A stretch of 5,157 nucleotides of DNA, from the NCBI GenBank assembly GCA_023452965.1, contig JAEXUU010000804.1, positions 1-5,157 on the forward strand. The letters are read 5' to 3'. The stretch is from Pseudomonadota bacterium (GTDB lineage: Bacteria; Pseudomonadota; Alphaproteobacteria; Rhizobiales; Beijerinckiaceae). The notes below the pieces were generated by a model that worked only from the letters and a program-made list of their open reading frames with translations, was not told the DNA's origin and did not search any database. A program made the position numbers and the translations under genes. Below, piece by piece: positions 1 to 5,157 of the stretch (the first letter of the stretch is position 1; every line of letters begins with the position of its first letter).

Positions 1-115
1 GATCGAAGCCGCCGCCGGGCTTGGCGCCGACGAGGCACTCGGTCTTCTCCGGCGCGGCAGTCGCGCCTGAAATACCGATAGCGCCGAACAGCAAAGCGGC
101 AAAAAAAATTCGCAT
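1..115 (-). CDS. TctC/Bug-family periplasmic solute-binding protein, N-terminal fragment (runs off left edge)
   Basis: Only the first 38 codons are present; the gene continues beyond position 1. The start is ATG at 113-115, chosen because a strong GGGAGG lies 5 nt upstream. Residues 1-20 form a signal peptide: an Arg after Met, a hydrophobic core rich in Phe/Ala/Leu/Gly, and an A-T-A cleavage site at residues 18-20. The mature start reads TECLVGAKPGGGFD (residues 25-38). Its Cys and KPGGGFD pattern is characteristic of TctC-type receptors (Bug family, COG3181), which bind di- or tricarboxylates in the periplasm and deliver them to a TctA/TctB-type secondary transporter. It is transcribed away from a TctD/TctE-like two-component operon, the usual neighbourhood for such a receptor. 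The ligand cannot be told from this fragment. The family call rests on one short motif plus context, so it is likely rather than certain. Confidence 0.75.
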   Translation of the reverse strand, partial: MRIFFAALLFGAIGISGATAAPEKTECLVGAKPGGGFD

Positions 116-120
116 ATCTT

Positions 121-126
121 CCTCCC
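121..126 (-). promoter_or_regulatory. Shine-Dalgarno of the TctC-type gene
   Basis: On the minus strand this reads GGGAGG, followed by AAGAT and then the ATG at 115-113. The 5-nt spacing and near-perfect anti-SD match fix the start codon and suggest efficient translation. Confidence 0.8.
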
Positions 127-170
127 AAATCCACGCGGGCAGCAGACATTATTCGCCGCTCATGCGCGTC

Positions 171-199
171 GTTATATTGAAGCAGGCTTTTGACTTGAG
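171..199 (-). promoter_or_regulatory. candidate promoter of the TctC-type gene
   Basis: On the minus strand a TATAAC hexamer (171-176) resembles a -10 box. Exactly 17 bp upstream, the -35 position (194-199) reads CTCAAG, a poor match to TTGACA. The implied transcript would start near 164 and carry a leader of about 50 nt. A good -10 with a poor -35 is typical of activator-dependent promoters. The -35 position overlaps the inverted repeat at 192-211. This is pattern matching only. Confidence 0.3.
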
Positions 200-211
200 A
201 CCGCACAAGTC
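192..211. repeat. inverted repeat GACTTG-N8-CAAGTC, possible operator
   Basis: Arms GACTTG (192-197) and CAAGTC (206-211) are perfect reverse complements separated by 8 bp. A second, overlapping dyad, CGCAC-N5-GTGCG (202-206 and 212-216), shares its right half. The site lies in the divergent intergenic region and covers the -35 position of the candidate minus-strand promoter, so it could bind a dimeric regulator. Short dyads like this also occur by chance. Confidence 0.35.
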
Positions 212-233
212 GTGCGTCAGGTAATTCTATCCG

Positions 234-243
234 TGAGCGCTCA
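234..243. repeat. perfect 10-bp palindrome TGAGCGCTCA
   Basis: TGAGCGCTCA equals its own reverse complement. It sits between the two divergent promoters, just upstream of the candidate -35 region for the response-regulator operon. It is a possible dimeric regulator site. No specific regulator is recognised. Confidence 0.3.
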
Positions 244-248
244 TATCA

Positions 249-277
249 CTTCCTCCCGTGCCGATTTTTGCTATGCT
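249..277 (+). promoter_or_regulatory. candidate extended -10 promoter for the sensor operon
   Basis: TGCTATGCT (269-277) fits an extended -10 element (TG-N-TATGCT). The -35 position 17 bp upstream (249-254, CTTCCT) is weak, which an extended -10 can tolerate. Transcription would begin near 284, leaving a leader of about 65 nt. The direct repeat at 310-328 would then lie inside the transcribed region, a position suited to autorepression. Low-certainty motif call. Confidence 0.25.
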
Positions 278-309
278 TCCTATGCGTGGCGTTTGCTCAT
301 AGGACGGGC

Positions 310-329
310 AGCTGTCATCAAGCTGTCAC
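310..329 (+). promoter_or_regulatory. PHO-box-like tandem direct repeat (OmpR/PhoB-type binding site)
   Basis: AGCTGTCA occurs twice, at 310-317 and 321-328, with starts 11 bp apart. This is one helical turn, the spacing used by tandem dimers of OmpR/PhoB-family regulators. Positions 312-329 read CTGTCATCAAGCTGTCAC and match the classical PHO-box consensus CTGTCATAWAWCTGTCAY at 16 of 18 positions; both mismatches lie in the linker. The site ends 19 bp before the response-regulator ATG. It may bind PhoB itself or the OmpR/PhoB-type regulator encoded immediately downstream. No convincing -10 follows at the usual PHO-promoter distance, so activation of this operon from the site is not obvious; repression or action on the divergent gene are alternatives. 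Confidence 0.55.
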
Positions 330-348
330 GGGAGTCTTGGCCTCAGGC

Positions 349-1023
349 ATGCGCATCCTGCTGATCGAAGATACCAGCGACGTCGGCGAGGCGATCGTGG
401 CGCGCTTCGTGCGCGGCGGCCATGCCGTCGACTGGGAGGTCGACGGGCAGGCGGCGGCCGAGATTCTCGACTTCACCCGCTATGATCTCGTCATCCTCGA
501 CATCATGCTGCCCGGTCTCGACGGCTTCAGCATCCTGCGCCGCCTGCGGGGCAAGCAGTCTCGGACTCCGGTCCTGGTCCTGACCGCGCGCTCGGAGGTC
601 GAGGACCGGGTCAGCGCCCTCGACCTCGGCGCCGACGACTATCTGGTCAAGCCCTTCGATTTCCGCGAGCTGGAAGCACGGGCGCGGGTGCTGCTGCGCC
701 GCCGCGAGGGCAATGCGACCAATGTCCTGGCCTGCGGCGACATCGTCATCGACCGCAATCTCCGCGCGGTCCGCATCGGCAATCGCGAGGTCGGCCTGAA
801 GCGCCGGGAATTGACCCTGCTGGAGATCCTGGCCGCGCGCCCCGGAAAGGTCTTCAGCAAGGACGAACTGCTCGATCAGCTCTTCGGCTTCGACGAGGCG
901 CCCGGCCCCAATGCGATCGAGCTCTATGTCGGGCGGCTCAGGCGCAAGCTCGAAGGCGCGCGCGCCGAGATCCGGACGATCCGGGGGCTAGGCTACCAGC
1001 TGGTGCCACATGAAGACGCGTGA
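349..1023 (+). CDS. OmpR/PhoB-family response regulator, TctD-like
   Basis: A 224-residue DNA-binding response regulator of normal family length. The receiver domain spans about residues 1-117. It has acidic residues E7/D8, phosphoacceptor D51 in VILDIMLPGLDG, T79 in VLTAR and K101 in LVKPFD, so all the phosphorylation-site residues are present. The winged-helix trans_reg_C domain spans about 125-219 and ends with the typical recognition-helix and wing pattern ELYVGRLRRKLEG and IRTIRGLGYQL. The start at 349 is chosen because MRILLIEDTSD is the canonical receiver beginning. In-frame extension to a TTG at 268 adds 27 residues unlike any receiver. The ribosome site is weak (GGGAG, 14 nt upstream). 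The last 14 nt overlap the kinase gene, indicating translational coupling and a cognate pair. The regulator probably controls the divergent TctC-type gene and perhaps its own operon through the repeat at 310-329. The TctD subfamily call is from context and partner; the OmpR class is certain. Confidence 0.93.
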   Translation: MRILLIEDTSDVGEAIVARFVRGGHAVDWEVDGQAAAEILDFTRYDLVILDIMLPGLDGFSILRRLRGKQSRTPVLVLTARSEVEDRVSALDLGADDYLVKPFDFRELEARARVLLRRREGNATNVLACGDIVIDRNLRAVRIGNREVGLKRRELTLLEILAARPGKVFSKDELLDQLFGFDEAPGPNAIELYVGRLRRKLEGARAEIRTIRGLGYQLVPHEDA

Positions 1024-2401
1024 CCCCTCTCTTTTCACGCGGCTCGCGGTCACCATCGCCCTGGTTCTGGCCGTCGGAGCGGCAGGACTGACCTCGCTCG
1101 CCTGGTATTCCGCCCGCACGGCGGCCGACGAGGCCTATGACCGGCTGCTGGTCGGCGCCGTCCTGCAGATCGCCGAGGCGCTCACCGTCCAGAATGGCGA
1201 AGTCACGGTCGACCTGCCGATTTCCGCCTTCGAGATGCTCGCGCTCTCCGACCGCGACCGCATCTTCTACCGGCTCACCGGCCCGAAGGGCGAGTTGCTG
1301 ACGGGCTACCCGGACCTCCCCGTGCCTGCATCCGGCGGCGAGCGTCGCGACCGGCCGGTCGTCTCCGACGGCGTGTTCCGCGACGTGCCGGTGCGGATCG
1401 CCTCTGTCGGACGCTCCTTCGCCGGCGCCGATGTCCAGGGCTGGGCCCAGGTCGTCGTCGCCCAGACCCGCGAGGCCCGCTTCTCGCTCGCCCGCGACCT
1501 GACGCTGAACGCGACCGGCCTCGTCCTGATCATGAGTGGCATCGCCTTTGGCGGCGTGATCTTCGCGCTCCGCTACTCGTTGAAGCCCCTGACCCGGATC
1601 GAGACGGCGCTGACCCAGCGCGACCCACATGACCTGACCCCGCTCTCGCTCGAGACACCGCGCGAAATCCGCGCCCTCGTCGGCTCGATCAACCATTTCA
1701 TGAGCCGGCTCGGCGAGCGCATGGAGCTGATGCAGCGTTTCATCGCCGATGCCGCCCACCAGATCCGCACGCCACTCACCGCCCTCTCCGGGCAGGTCGA
1801 TCTCCTCGCCCATGAAGCCGACGCCGTCCGCCAGCGCCGCCACCTCGACCGCGTCCAGGCCCGGCCCAAGCAGCTCGGCCGCCTCGCTAACCAGCTCCTC
1901 AGCCATGCGATGGTCGTCCACCGCAAGGAATCCGTGCCCTTCGAGCGCATCGACCTCGCCAAGGTCGCACGGCTCGCCTTGCGCAACACCCTTCCGGTTT
2001 CGCTGAACCCCGACATCGTCACCTCCTTCGAGGCTCCGCCGGGGCCGCTTCTCATCCATGGCGACCGGGTCAGCCTGCGCGAGGCGATCTCCAACATCCT
2101 CGACAACGCCGTCCAGCACGGCGCCGTCGCACGCCTCGGCATCGTGCTGAGCCGCCAAGGCACCTCAGCCCGGCTGGAAGTTCACGATGACGGCCCCGGC
2201 ATCCCGCGCAGCCAGTGGTCGCTCGTCACCCAGCGCTTCGCCAAGGACCCGTCCGGGCGTCGCAGCGGCGGGCTCGGGCTCGCTATCGCCTCCGAGGTCG
2301 CCGCGACCCATCAGGGCCAGCTGAGCTTCTTGGAGCGTGACGAGAAGGGCTTCATCGTCGCCCTGAGCTTCCCCCTGGCCGATCCGGAGGAGGATCCGTG
2401 A
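1010..2401 (+). CDS. TctE-like membrane sensor histidine kinase
   Basis: A 463-residue inner-membrane sensor kinase. TM1 is about residues 12-33 and TM2 about 165-188. The roughly 130-residue periplasmic segment between them fits the 2CSK_N sensor domain of TctE/QseC-type kinases. A HAMP-like linker (about 190-240) leads to the HisKA domain. The phosphoacceptor is H250 in DAAHQIRTPLTAL; the Gln after His instead of Glu is common in TctE-type kinases and not a defect. The ATPase domain has an N-box with N362 and N366 (SNILDNAVQH), G1 at 393-397 (DDGPG), an F-box near F410 and G2 at 420-424 (GGLGL), so it should be active. It contains no cysteine. It autophosphorylates H250 and passes the phosphate to D51 of the upstream regulator. 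Its start overlaps the regulator stop by 14 nt and its stop overlaps the next ATG, so all three are one transcript. The signal is unknown; carboxylates are the expectation for TctE relatives. Confidence 0.92.
   Translation: MKTRDPSLFTRLAVTIALVLAVGAAGLTSLAWYSARTAADEAYDRLLVGAVLQIAEALTVQNGEVTVDLPISAFEMLALSDRDRIFYRLTGPKGELLTGYPDLPVPASGGERRDRPVVSDGVFRDVPVRIASVGRSFAGADVQGWAQVVVAQTREARFSLARDLTLNATGLVLIMSGIAFGGVIFALRYSLKPLTRIETALTQRDPHDLTPLSLETPREIRALVGSINHFMSRLGERMELMQRFIADAAHQIRTPLTALSGQVDLLAHEADAVRQRRHLDRVQARPKQLGRLANQLLSHAMVVHRKESVPFERIDLAKVARLALRNTLPVSLNPDIVTSFEAPPGPLLIHGDRVSLREAISNILDNAVQHGAVARLGIVLSRQGTSARLEVHDDGPGIPRSQWSLVTQRFAKDPSGRRSGGLGLAIASEVAATHQGQLSFLERDEKGFIVALSFPLADPEEDP
2386..2393 (+). 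promoter_or_regulatory. Shine-Dalgarno of the solute-binding protein gene, inside the kinase 3' end
   Basis: GGAGGAGG lies within the last codons of the kinase gene, 7 nt before ATG 2401 and 4 nt before GTG 2398. The spacing favours ATG 2401 as the start of the downstream protein. A strong site here would let the secreted protein be made in greater amounts than the kinase. Confidence 0.75.
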
Positions 2402-3498
2402 TGCCCGCGAAGCCTGCTCTTCTTGCCACGCTACTGGCTGCGGTCCTGGCTCTTGCCGCGGCGCCCGCCCCGGCCCGTGCCCAGGAAACGAGCCATTTCC
2501 CGGCGCGCGCCAACGAGGTCGACACCCTCACCATCCACGCCGCGGCCGACATCGCCGCCATGAAGCCGCTGATCGAGGGTTTTCAGGAGCGCCATCCGAA
2601 CTGGGGCGTGCGCTATGTCGAATACGTCACCAACGACCTCGTCGTCGCCGCGACCAGGGCCTGCGAGACGGGGAAGGTCCTTGGCGACGTGCTGCTGTCC
2701 TCGGCGGTCGACCATCTCGTCAAGCTCGCCAATGACGGCTGCGCCCGGGCGCTTCGCTCGGATGCCGGGCGCGCTTTGCCGCATTGGGCGAACTGGCGCG
2801 ACGAGGTCTTCGGCTTCACCTTCGAGCCCGCCGTCATCGCCTATAACTACGACGCCGTGCCGCCCGGGGACGTGCCACGCACGCGCGTCGAGCTCGCCGA
2901 GCTGCTGCGCTCCAAGGAGGATTTCTATCGCGGGCGGATCGGCACCTATGATCCGCGGCGCTCCGGCATCGGCTATCTGCTGACCATCTCGGATGCCCGC
3001 CAGACCAGCGCCTATGGCCGCCTGATCGAAAGCTTCGGCCGGGCCCGGGCCGTCGTGCATTGCTGCACCAGCGACCTGCTCGACGAACTGGAGCGCGGGC
3101 GCCTCCTGATCGGCTACAACCTGCTTGGCTCCTATGCCTATGCAAGGATCAAGGCCGGGGCGCGGCTTCGCATCGTGCTGCCGCGCGACTACACGGTGGT
3201 GCTGAGCCGCGGCGCGATGATACCGGCGCTCGCACATCGCCCCGCGCTCGCCAGCGCCTTCGTCGAATTCATCCTCTCGAACGAGGGGCAGCGCATCAGC
3301 CGTGAGCGCGCGTTCTTCTTCTCGATCGACGGCGCCTCGCCTGCAGACGTCGATGGCCCTTCCTCGATCATCAGCGCCGGGCTGTTCAGGCCAATCACCA
3401 TCGGTCCGTCTCTGCTCGCCGTCTATGACGAGGCCCGCCGCACCCGCTTCCTCGCGGAATGGACGCGCTCGGTCGTCACCGTGCCCGCCCGAGACTGA
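2401..3498 (+). CDS. periplasmic ABC-type solute-binding protein (COG1840 FbpA/AfuA/PgtC-like), probable sensor partner
   Basis: A 365-residue secreted binding protein. A Sec signal peptide covers residues 1-27: one Lys, an Ala/Leu core, and cleavage after A-R-A before QETS. The mature chain has the two-lobe pattern of iron/sugar-phosphate-type receptors (SBP_bac_6/11 class): LTIHAAADI at the first strand, IAYNYDAVPP near 146-155, the hinge-region GTYDPRRSGIGY near 181-192, LLIGYNLLGSYAYA near 236-248, and a C-terminal FVEFILSNEGQ helix. The adjacent tyrosine pair used for Fe3+ by FbpA is not seen; Y239, Y245 and Y247 are spread out. Four cysteines occur in the mature chain (C88, C114 and the vicinal pair C221-C222). 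ATG 2401 is preferred over GTG 2398 because of Shine-Dalgarno spacing. The gene starts inside the kinase stop codon (TGATG) and no permease or ATPase gene follows. This suggests the protein delivers ligand to the kinase, as PgtC does in the phosphoglycerate system. The ligand is unknown. Confidence 0.82.
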   Translation: MPAKPALLATLLAAVLALAAAPAPARAQETSHFPARANEVDTLTIHAAADIAAMKPLIEGFQERHPNWGVRYVEYVTNDLVVAATRACETGKVLGDVLLSSAVDHLVKLANDGCARALRSDAGRALPHWANWRDEVFGFTFEPAVIAYNYDAVPPGDVPRTRVELAELLRSKEDFYRGRIGTYDPRRSGIGYLLTISDARQTSAYGRLIESFGRARAVVHCCTSDLLDELERGRLLIGYNLLGSYAYARIKAGARLRIVLPRDYTVVLSRGAMIPALAHRPALASAFVEFILSNEGQRISRERAFFFSIDGASPADVDGPSSIISAGLFRPITIGPSLLAVYDEARRTRFLAEWTRSVVTVPARD

Positions 3499-3510
3499 AG
3501 GCTCTCGTCT

Positions 3511-5157
3511 TCACTCCGCGGCTGACTTCTGGGCGTAACCGAGTTTCTGGTTGAGTTCTTCGAGGAGCTTTTCGGCGGCGTCGGCGATGACGGTTCCGGG
3601 CGGGAAGATCGCGCTGGCGCCGGCCTGGAGCAGGGTCTCGAAGTCCTGCGGCGGGATCACGCCGCCGACCACGATCATGATGTCGGGTCGGCCGGCCTTG
3701 GCCAGCGCCGCCTTCAGCTCCGGCACCAGGGTCAGGTGGCCGGCGGCGAGCGAGGAGACGCCGATGATGTGGACGTCGTTCTCGACGCCCTGGCGCGCCG
3801 CCTCGTCCGGGGTGGCGAAGAGCGGGCCGATATCGACATCGAAGCCGAGATCGGCGAAGGCCGAGGCGATCACCTTCTGGCCGCGATCATGCCCGTCCTG
3901 GCCCATCTTGGCGACGAGGATGCGCGGGCGGCGTCCGTCGGCCTCCTCGAAGGCCTCGGTCATCGCCTGCACCCGTGCGACCGCAGGGTTCATCGTGCCG
4001 ACCTCCCGCTTGTAGACCCCCGAGATCGCCTTGATCTCGGCCCGGTGGCGCCCGAAGACCGTCTCCAGCGCCATCGAGATCTCGCCGACCGTCGCCTTGG
4101 CCCGCGCCGCCTTGACGGCGAGGTCGAGCAGGTTGGCCTCGCCCGCCGCGCCCTCGGTCAGCGCGGCGAGCGCCGCCTGGACCTGCGCCTCGTTGCGCTC
4201 GGCCCTGAGCCGCCGGAGCTTGTCGAGCTGTTGGGCCCGGACCGCGGCATTGTCGACCTTGAGCACCTCGATCGCCGCCTCGTTGTCGGGCTTGAAGCAG
4301 TTGACCCCGATGATCGCCTGCTGGCCGCCATCGATCCGCGCCTGCGTCTTGGCGGCGGCCTCCTCGATCCGCAGCTTCGGGATGCCGGCCTCGATCGCCT
4401 TGGCCATGCCGCCGAGCGCCTCGACTTCCTGGATATGGGCCCAGGCCTTGGCGGCGAGTTCGGCGGTCAATCGCTCGACATAATAGGAGCCGCCCCAGGG
4501 ATCGATGATCCGGGTCGTGCCGCTCTCCTGCTGCAGCAGGATCTGGGTGTTGCGGGCGATGCGGGCCGAAAAATCGGTCGGCAGCGCCAGCGCCTCGTCG
4601 AGGGCATTGGTGTGCAGCGACTGGGTGTGCCCCTGCGTCGCCGCCATCGCCTCGATCATCGTGCGCGGCACGTTGTTGAAGACGTCCTGCGCCGTCAGCG
4701 ACCAGCCGGAGGTCTGGCAATGGGTGCGCAAGGGCAGCGACTTCTCGTTCTGCGCCCCGAAATCCTTGACCAGCTTCGCCCAGATCAGCCTTGCAGCCCT
4801 GAGCTTGGCGACCTCCATGAAGAAGTTCATGCCGATCGCCCAGAAGAAGGAGAGGCGCGGCGCGAAGACGTCGACGGAAAGCCCGGCGCGCTGGCCGGCG
4901 CGGATATACTCGACGCCGTCGGCCAGCGTGTAGCCGAGCTCGAGGTCCTGCGTCGCCCCGGCCTCCTGCATGTGGTAGCCGGAGATCGAGATCGAGTTGA
5001 ACTTCGGCATGTTGGCCGAGGTGTAGGCGAAGATGTCGCCGATGATCCGCATCGAGGGGCCGGGCGGATAGATATAGGTGTTGCGGACCATGAACTCCTT
5101 GAGGATGTCGTTCTGGATCGTCCCCGAGAGTTTTGCCGCCGGCACGCCCTGTTCTTC
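3511..5157 (-). CDS. scpA: methylmalonyl-CoA mutase, C-terminal 548 residues (5' end beyond window)
   Basis: A B12-dependent mutase interconverting (R)-methylmalonyl-CoA and succinyl-CoA, the last step of propionyl-CoA assimilation in the cytoplasm. The reading frame is open to the right edge. The GTG at 5145 is internal, because EEQG precedes it in the usual EEQGVP context; about 170-190 N-terminal residues of the usual 715-750 are missing. Numbering the visible fragment from the edge: R25 in [10 protein letters not shown], then Y61-H62 in [10 protein letters not shown], line the substrate pocket. R25 lies 37 residues before H62, the same spacing as Arg207-His244 of the Propionibacterium enzyme, which favours methylmalonyl-CoA over isobutyryl-CoA mutase. 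The [10 protein letters not shown] block and the [10 protein letters not shown] block (about 219-228) are typical. The C-terminal cobalamin domain has DGHDRG (421-426; axial ligand H423), SLAAGH (469-474) and GGVIPP (498-503). All visible key residues are intact. It converges on the sensor operon with 12 bp between stops and appears functionally unrelated. Confidence 0.96.
   Translation of the reverse strand, partial: EEQGVPAAKLSGTIQNDILKEFMVRNTYIYPPGPSMRIIGDIFAYTSANMPKFNSISISGYHMQEAGATQDLELGYTLADGVEYIRAGQRAGLSVDVFAPRLSFFWAIGMNFFMEVAKLRAARLIWAKLVKDFGAQNEKSLPLRTHCQTSGWSLTAQDVFNNVPRTMIEAMAATQGHTQSLHTNALDEALALPTDFSARIARNTQILLQQESGTTRIIDPWGGSYYVERLTAELAAKAWAHIQEVEALGGMAKAIEAGIPKLRIEEAAAKTQARIDGGQQAIIGVNCFKPDNEAAIEVLKVDNAAVRAQQLDKLRRLRAERNEAQVQAALAALTEGAAGEANLLDLAVKAARAKATVGEISMALETVFGRHRAEIKAISGVYKREVGTMNPAVARVQAMTEAFEEADGRRPRILVAKMGQDGHDRGQKVIASAFADLGFDVDIGPLFATPDEAARQGVENDVHIIGVSSLAAGHLTLVPELKAALAKAGRPDIMIVVGGVIPPQDFETLLQAGASAIFPPGTVIADAAEKLLEELNQKLGYAQKSAAE

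Noticed and set aside
21..224. Short plus-strand open frame of 67 codons at the left edge
   Set aside because: It lies opposite the TctC-type gene start and its ribosome-binding region, and its translation shows no family features.
233..249. CRP- or lac-operator-like site GTGAGCGCTCATATCAC
   Set aside because: The spacing between GTGA and TCAC is 9 bp, not the 6 bp of a CRP site, and nothing else supports either assignment.
268..348. 27-residue N-terminal extension of the response regulator from TTG 268
   Set aside because: The extension is unlike receiver domains, covers the candidate promoter and the direct repeat, and the canonical receiver start is at ATG 349.
938..2158. Long minus-strand open frame (406 codons) opposite the kinase gene
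   Set aside because: It mirrors the kinase gene in a G+C-rich sequence, has low-complexity Asp/Gly/Glu/Arg-rich composition, shows no recognisable domain and opposes a gene with complete kinase motifs.
2431..3237. Minus-strand open frame (268 codons) opposite the solute-binding protein gene
   Set aside because: Composition is typical of an antisense shadow, with no domain or signal peptide; the plus strand encodes a clear secreted receptor.
3490..3507. Rho-independent terminator between the convergent genes
   Set aside because: The stem is only 5 bp with an 8-nt loop and has no T-run on either strand.
4527..4540. 14-bp perfect palindrome CCTGCTGCAGCAGG
   Set aside because: It lies within mutase codons for Leu-Leu-Gln-Gln-Glu; CTG and CAG codons in this order generate the symmetry without any need for a regulatory role.
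3887..4720. Second minus-strand frame of 277 codons within the mutase gene
   Set aside because: Arg/Gly/Ala-rich out-of-frame translation of the mutase coding sequence; the true frame carries all mutase motifs.
5143..5145. GTG as the start of the mutase gene
   Set aside because: The frame stays open to the edge with EEQG before it, matching the internal EEQGVP context of mutases; the real start lies outside the window.

Overview
The window is about two-thirds G+C, with codon use strongly biased to G/C in the third position. Its genes look like those of an alphaproteobacterium, most likely Hyphomicrobiales (Bosea- or Methylobacterium-like). That placement is an inference from composition and protein style; there is no rRNA or other marker gene here.

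Layout: (1) At the left edge, on the minus strand, is the first 38 codons of a secreted Bug/TctC-type solute-binding protein, the periplasmic receptor of tripartite tricarboxylate transporters. (2) A 233-bp divergent intergenic region (116-348) holds a good Shine-Dalgarno for the minus-strand gene, weak promoter candidates in both directions, a 6-bp-arm inverted repeat, a perfect 10-bp palindrome, and a tandem direct repeat with 11-bp period just upstream of the plus-strand operon. That repeat closely resembles a PhoB-type (PHO) box. (3) A tight plus-strand operon follows: an OmpR/PhoB-type response regulator (349-1023), a TctE-like membrane histidine kinase (1010-2401, 14-nt overlap) and a secreted ABC-type solute-binding protein (2401-3498, 1-nt TGATG overlap). 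(4) On the minus strand, converging on the operon with only 12 bp between stop codons, is the C-terminal three-quarters of methylmalonyl-CoA mutase, running off the right edge.

How the parts may work together: the first four genes resemble a carboxylate-sensing and uptake module. The divergent TctC-type receptor gene next to TctD/TctE-like regulators matches the known arrangement in which the two-component system controls the transporter. The extra FbpA/AfuA/PgtC-like binding protein fused translationally to the end of the kinase gene, with no permease genes beside it, suggests that it presents a ligand to the kinase rather than feeding an importer. This would be a three-component sensor. The mutase (B12-dependent, propionyl-CoA to succinyl-CoA route) is probably an independent housekeeping gene. 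No CRISPR array, tRNA, rRNA, insertion sequence or phage gene was seen.
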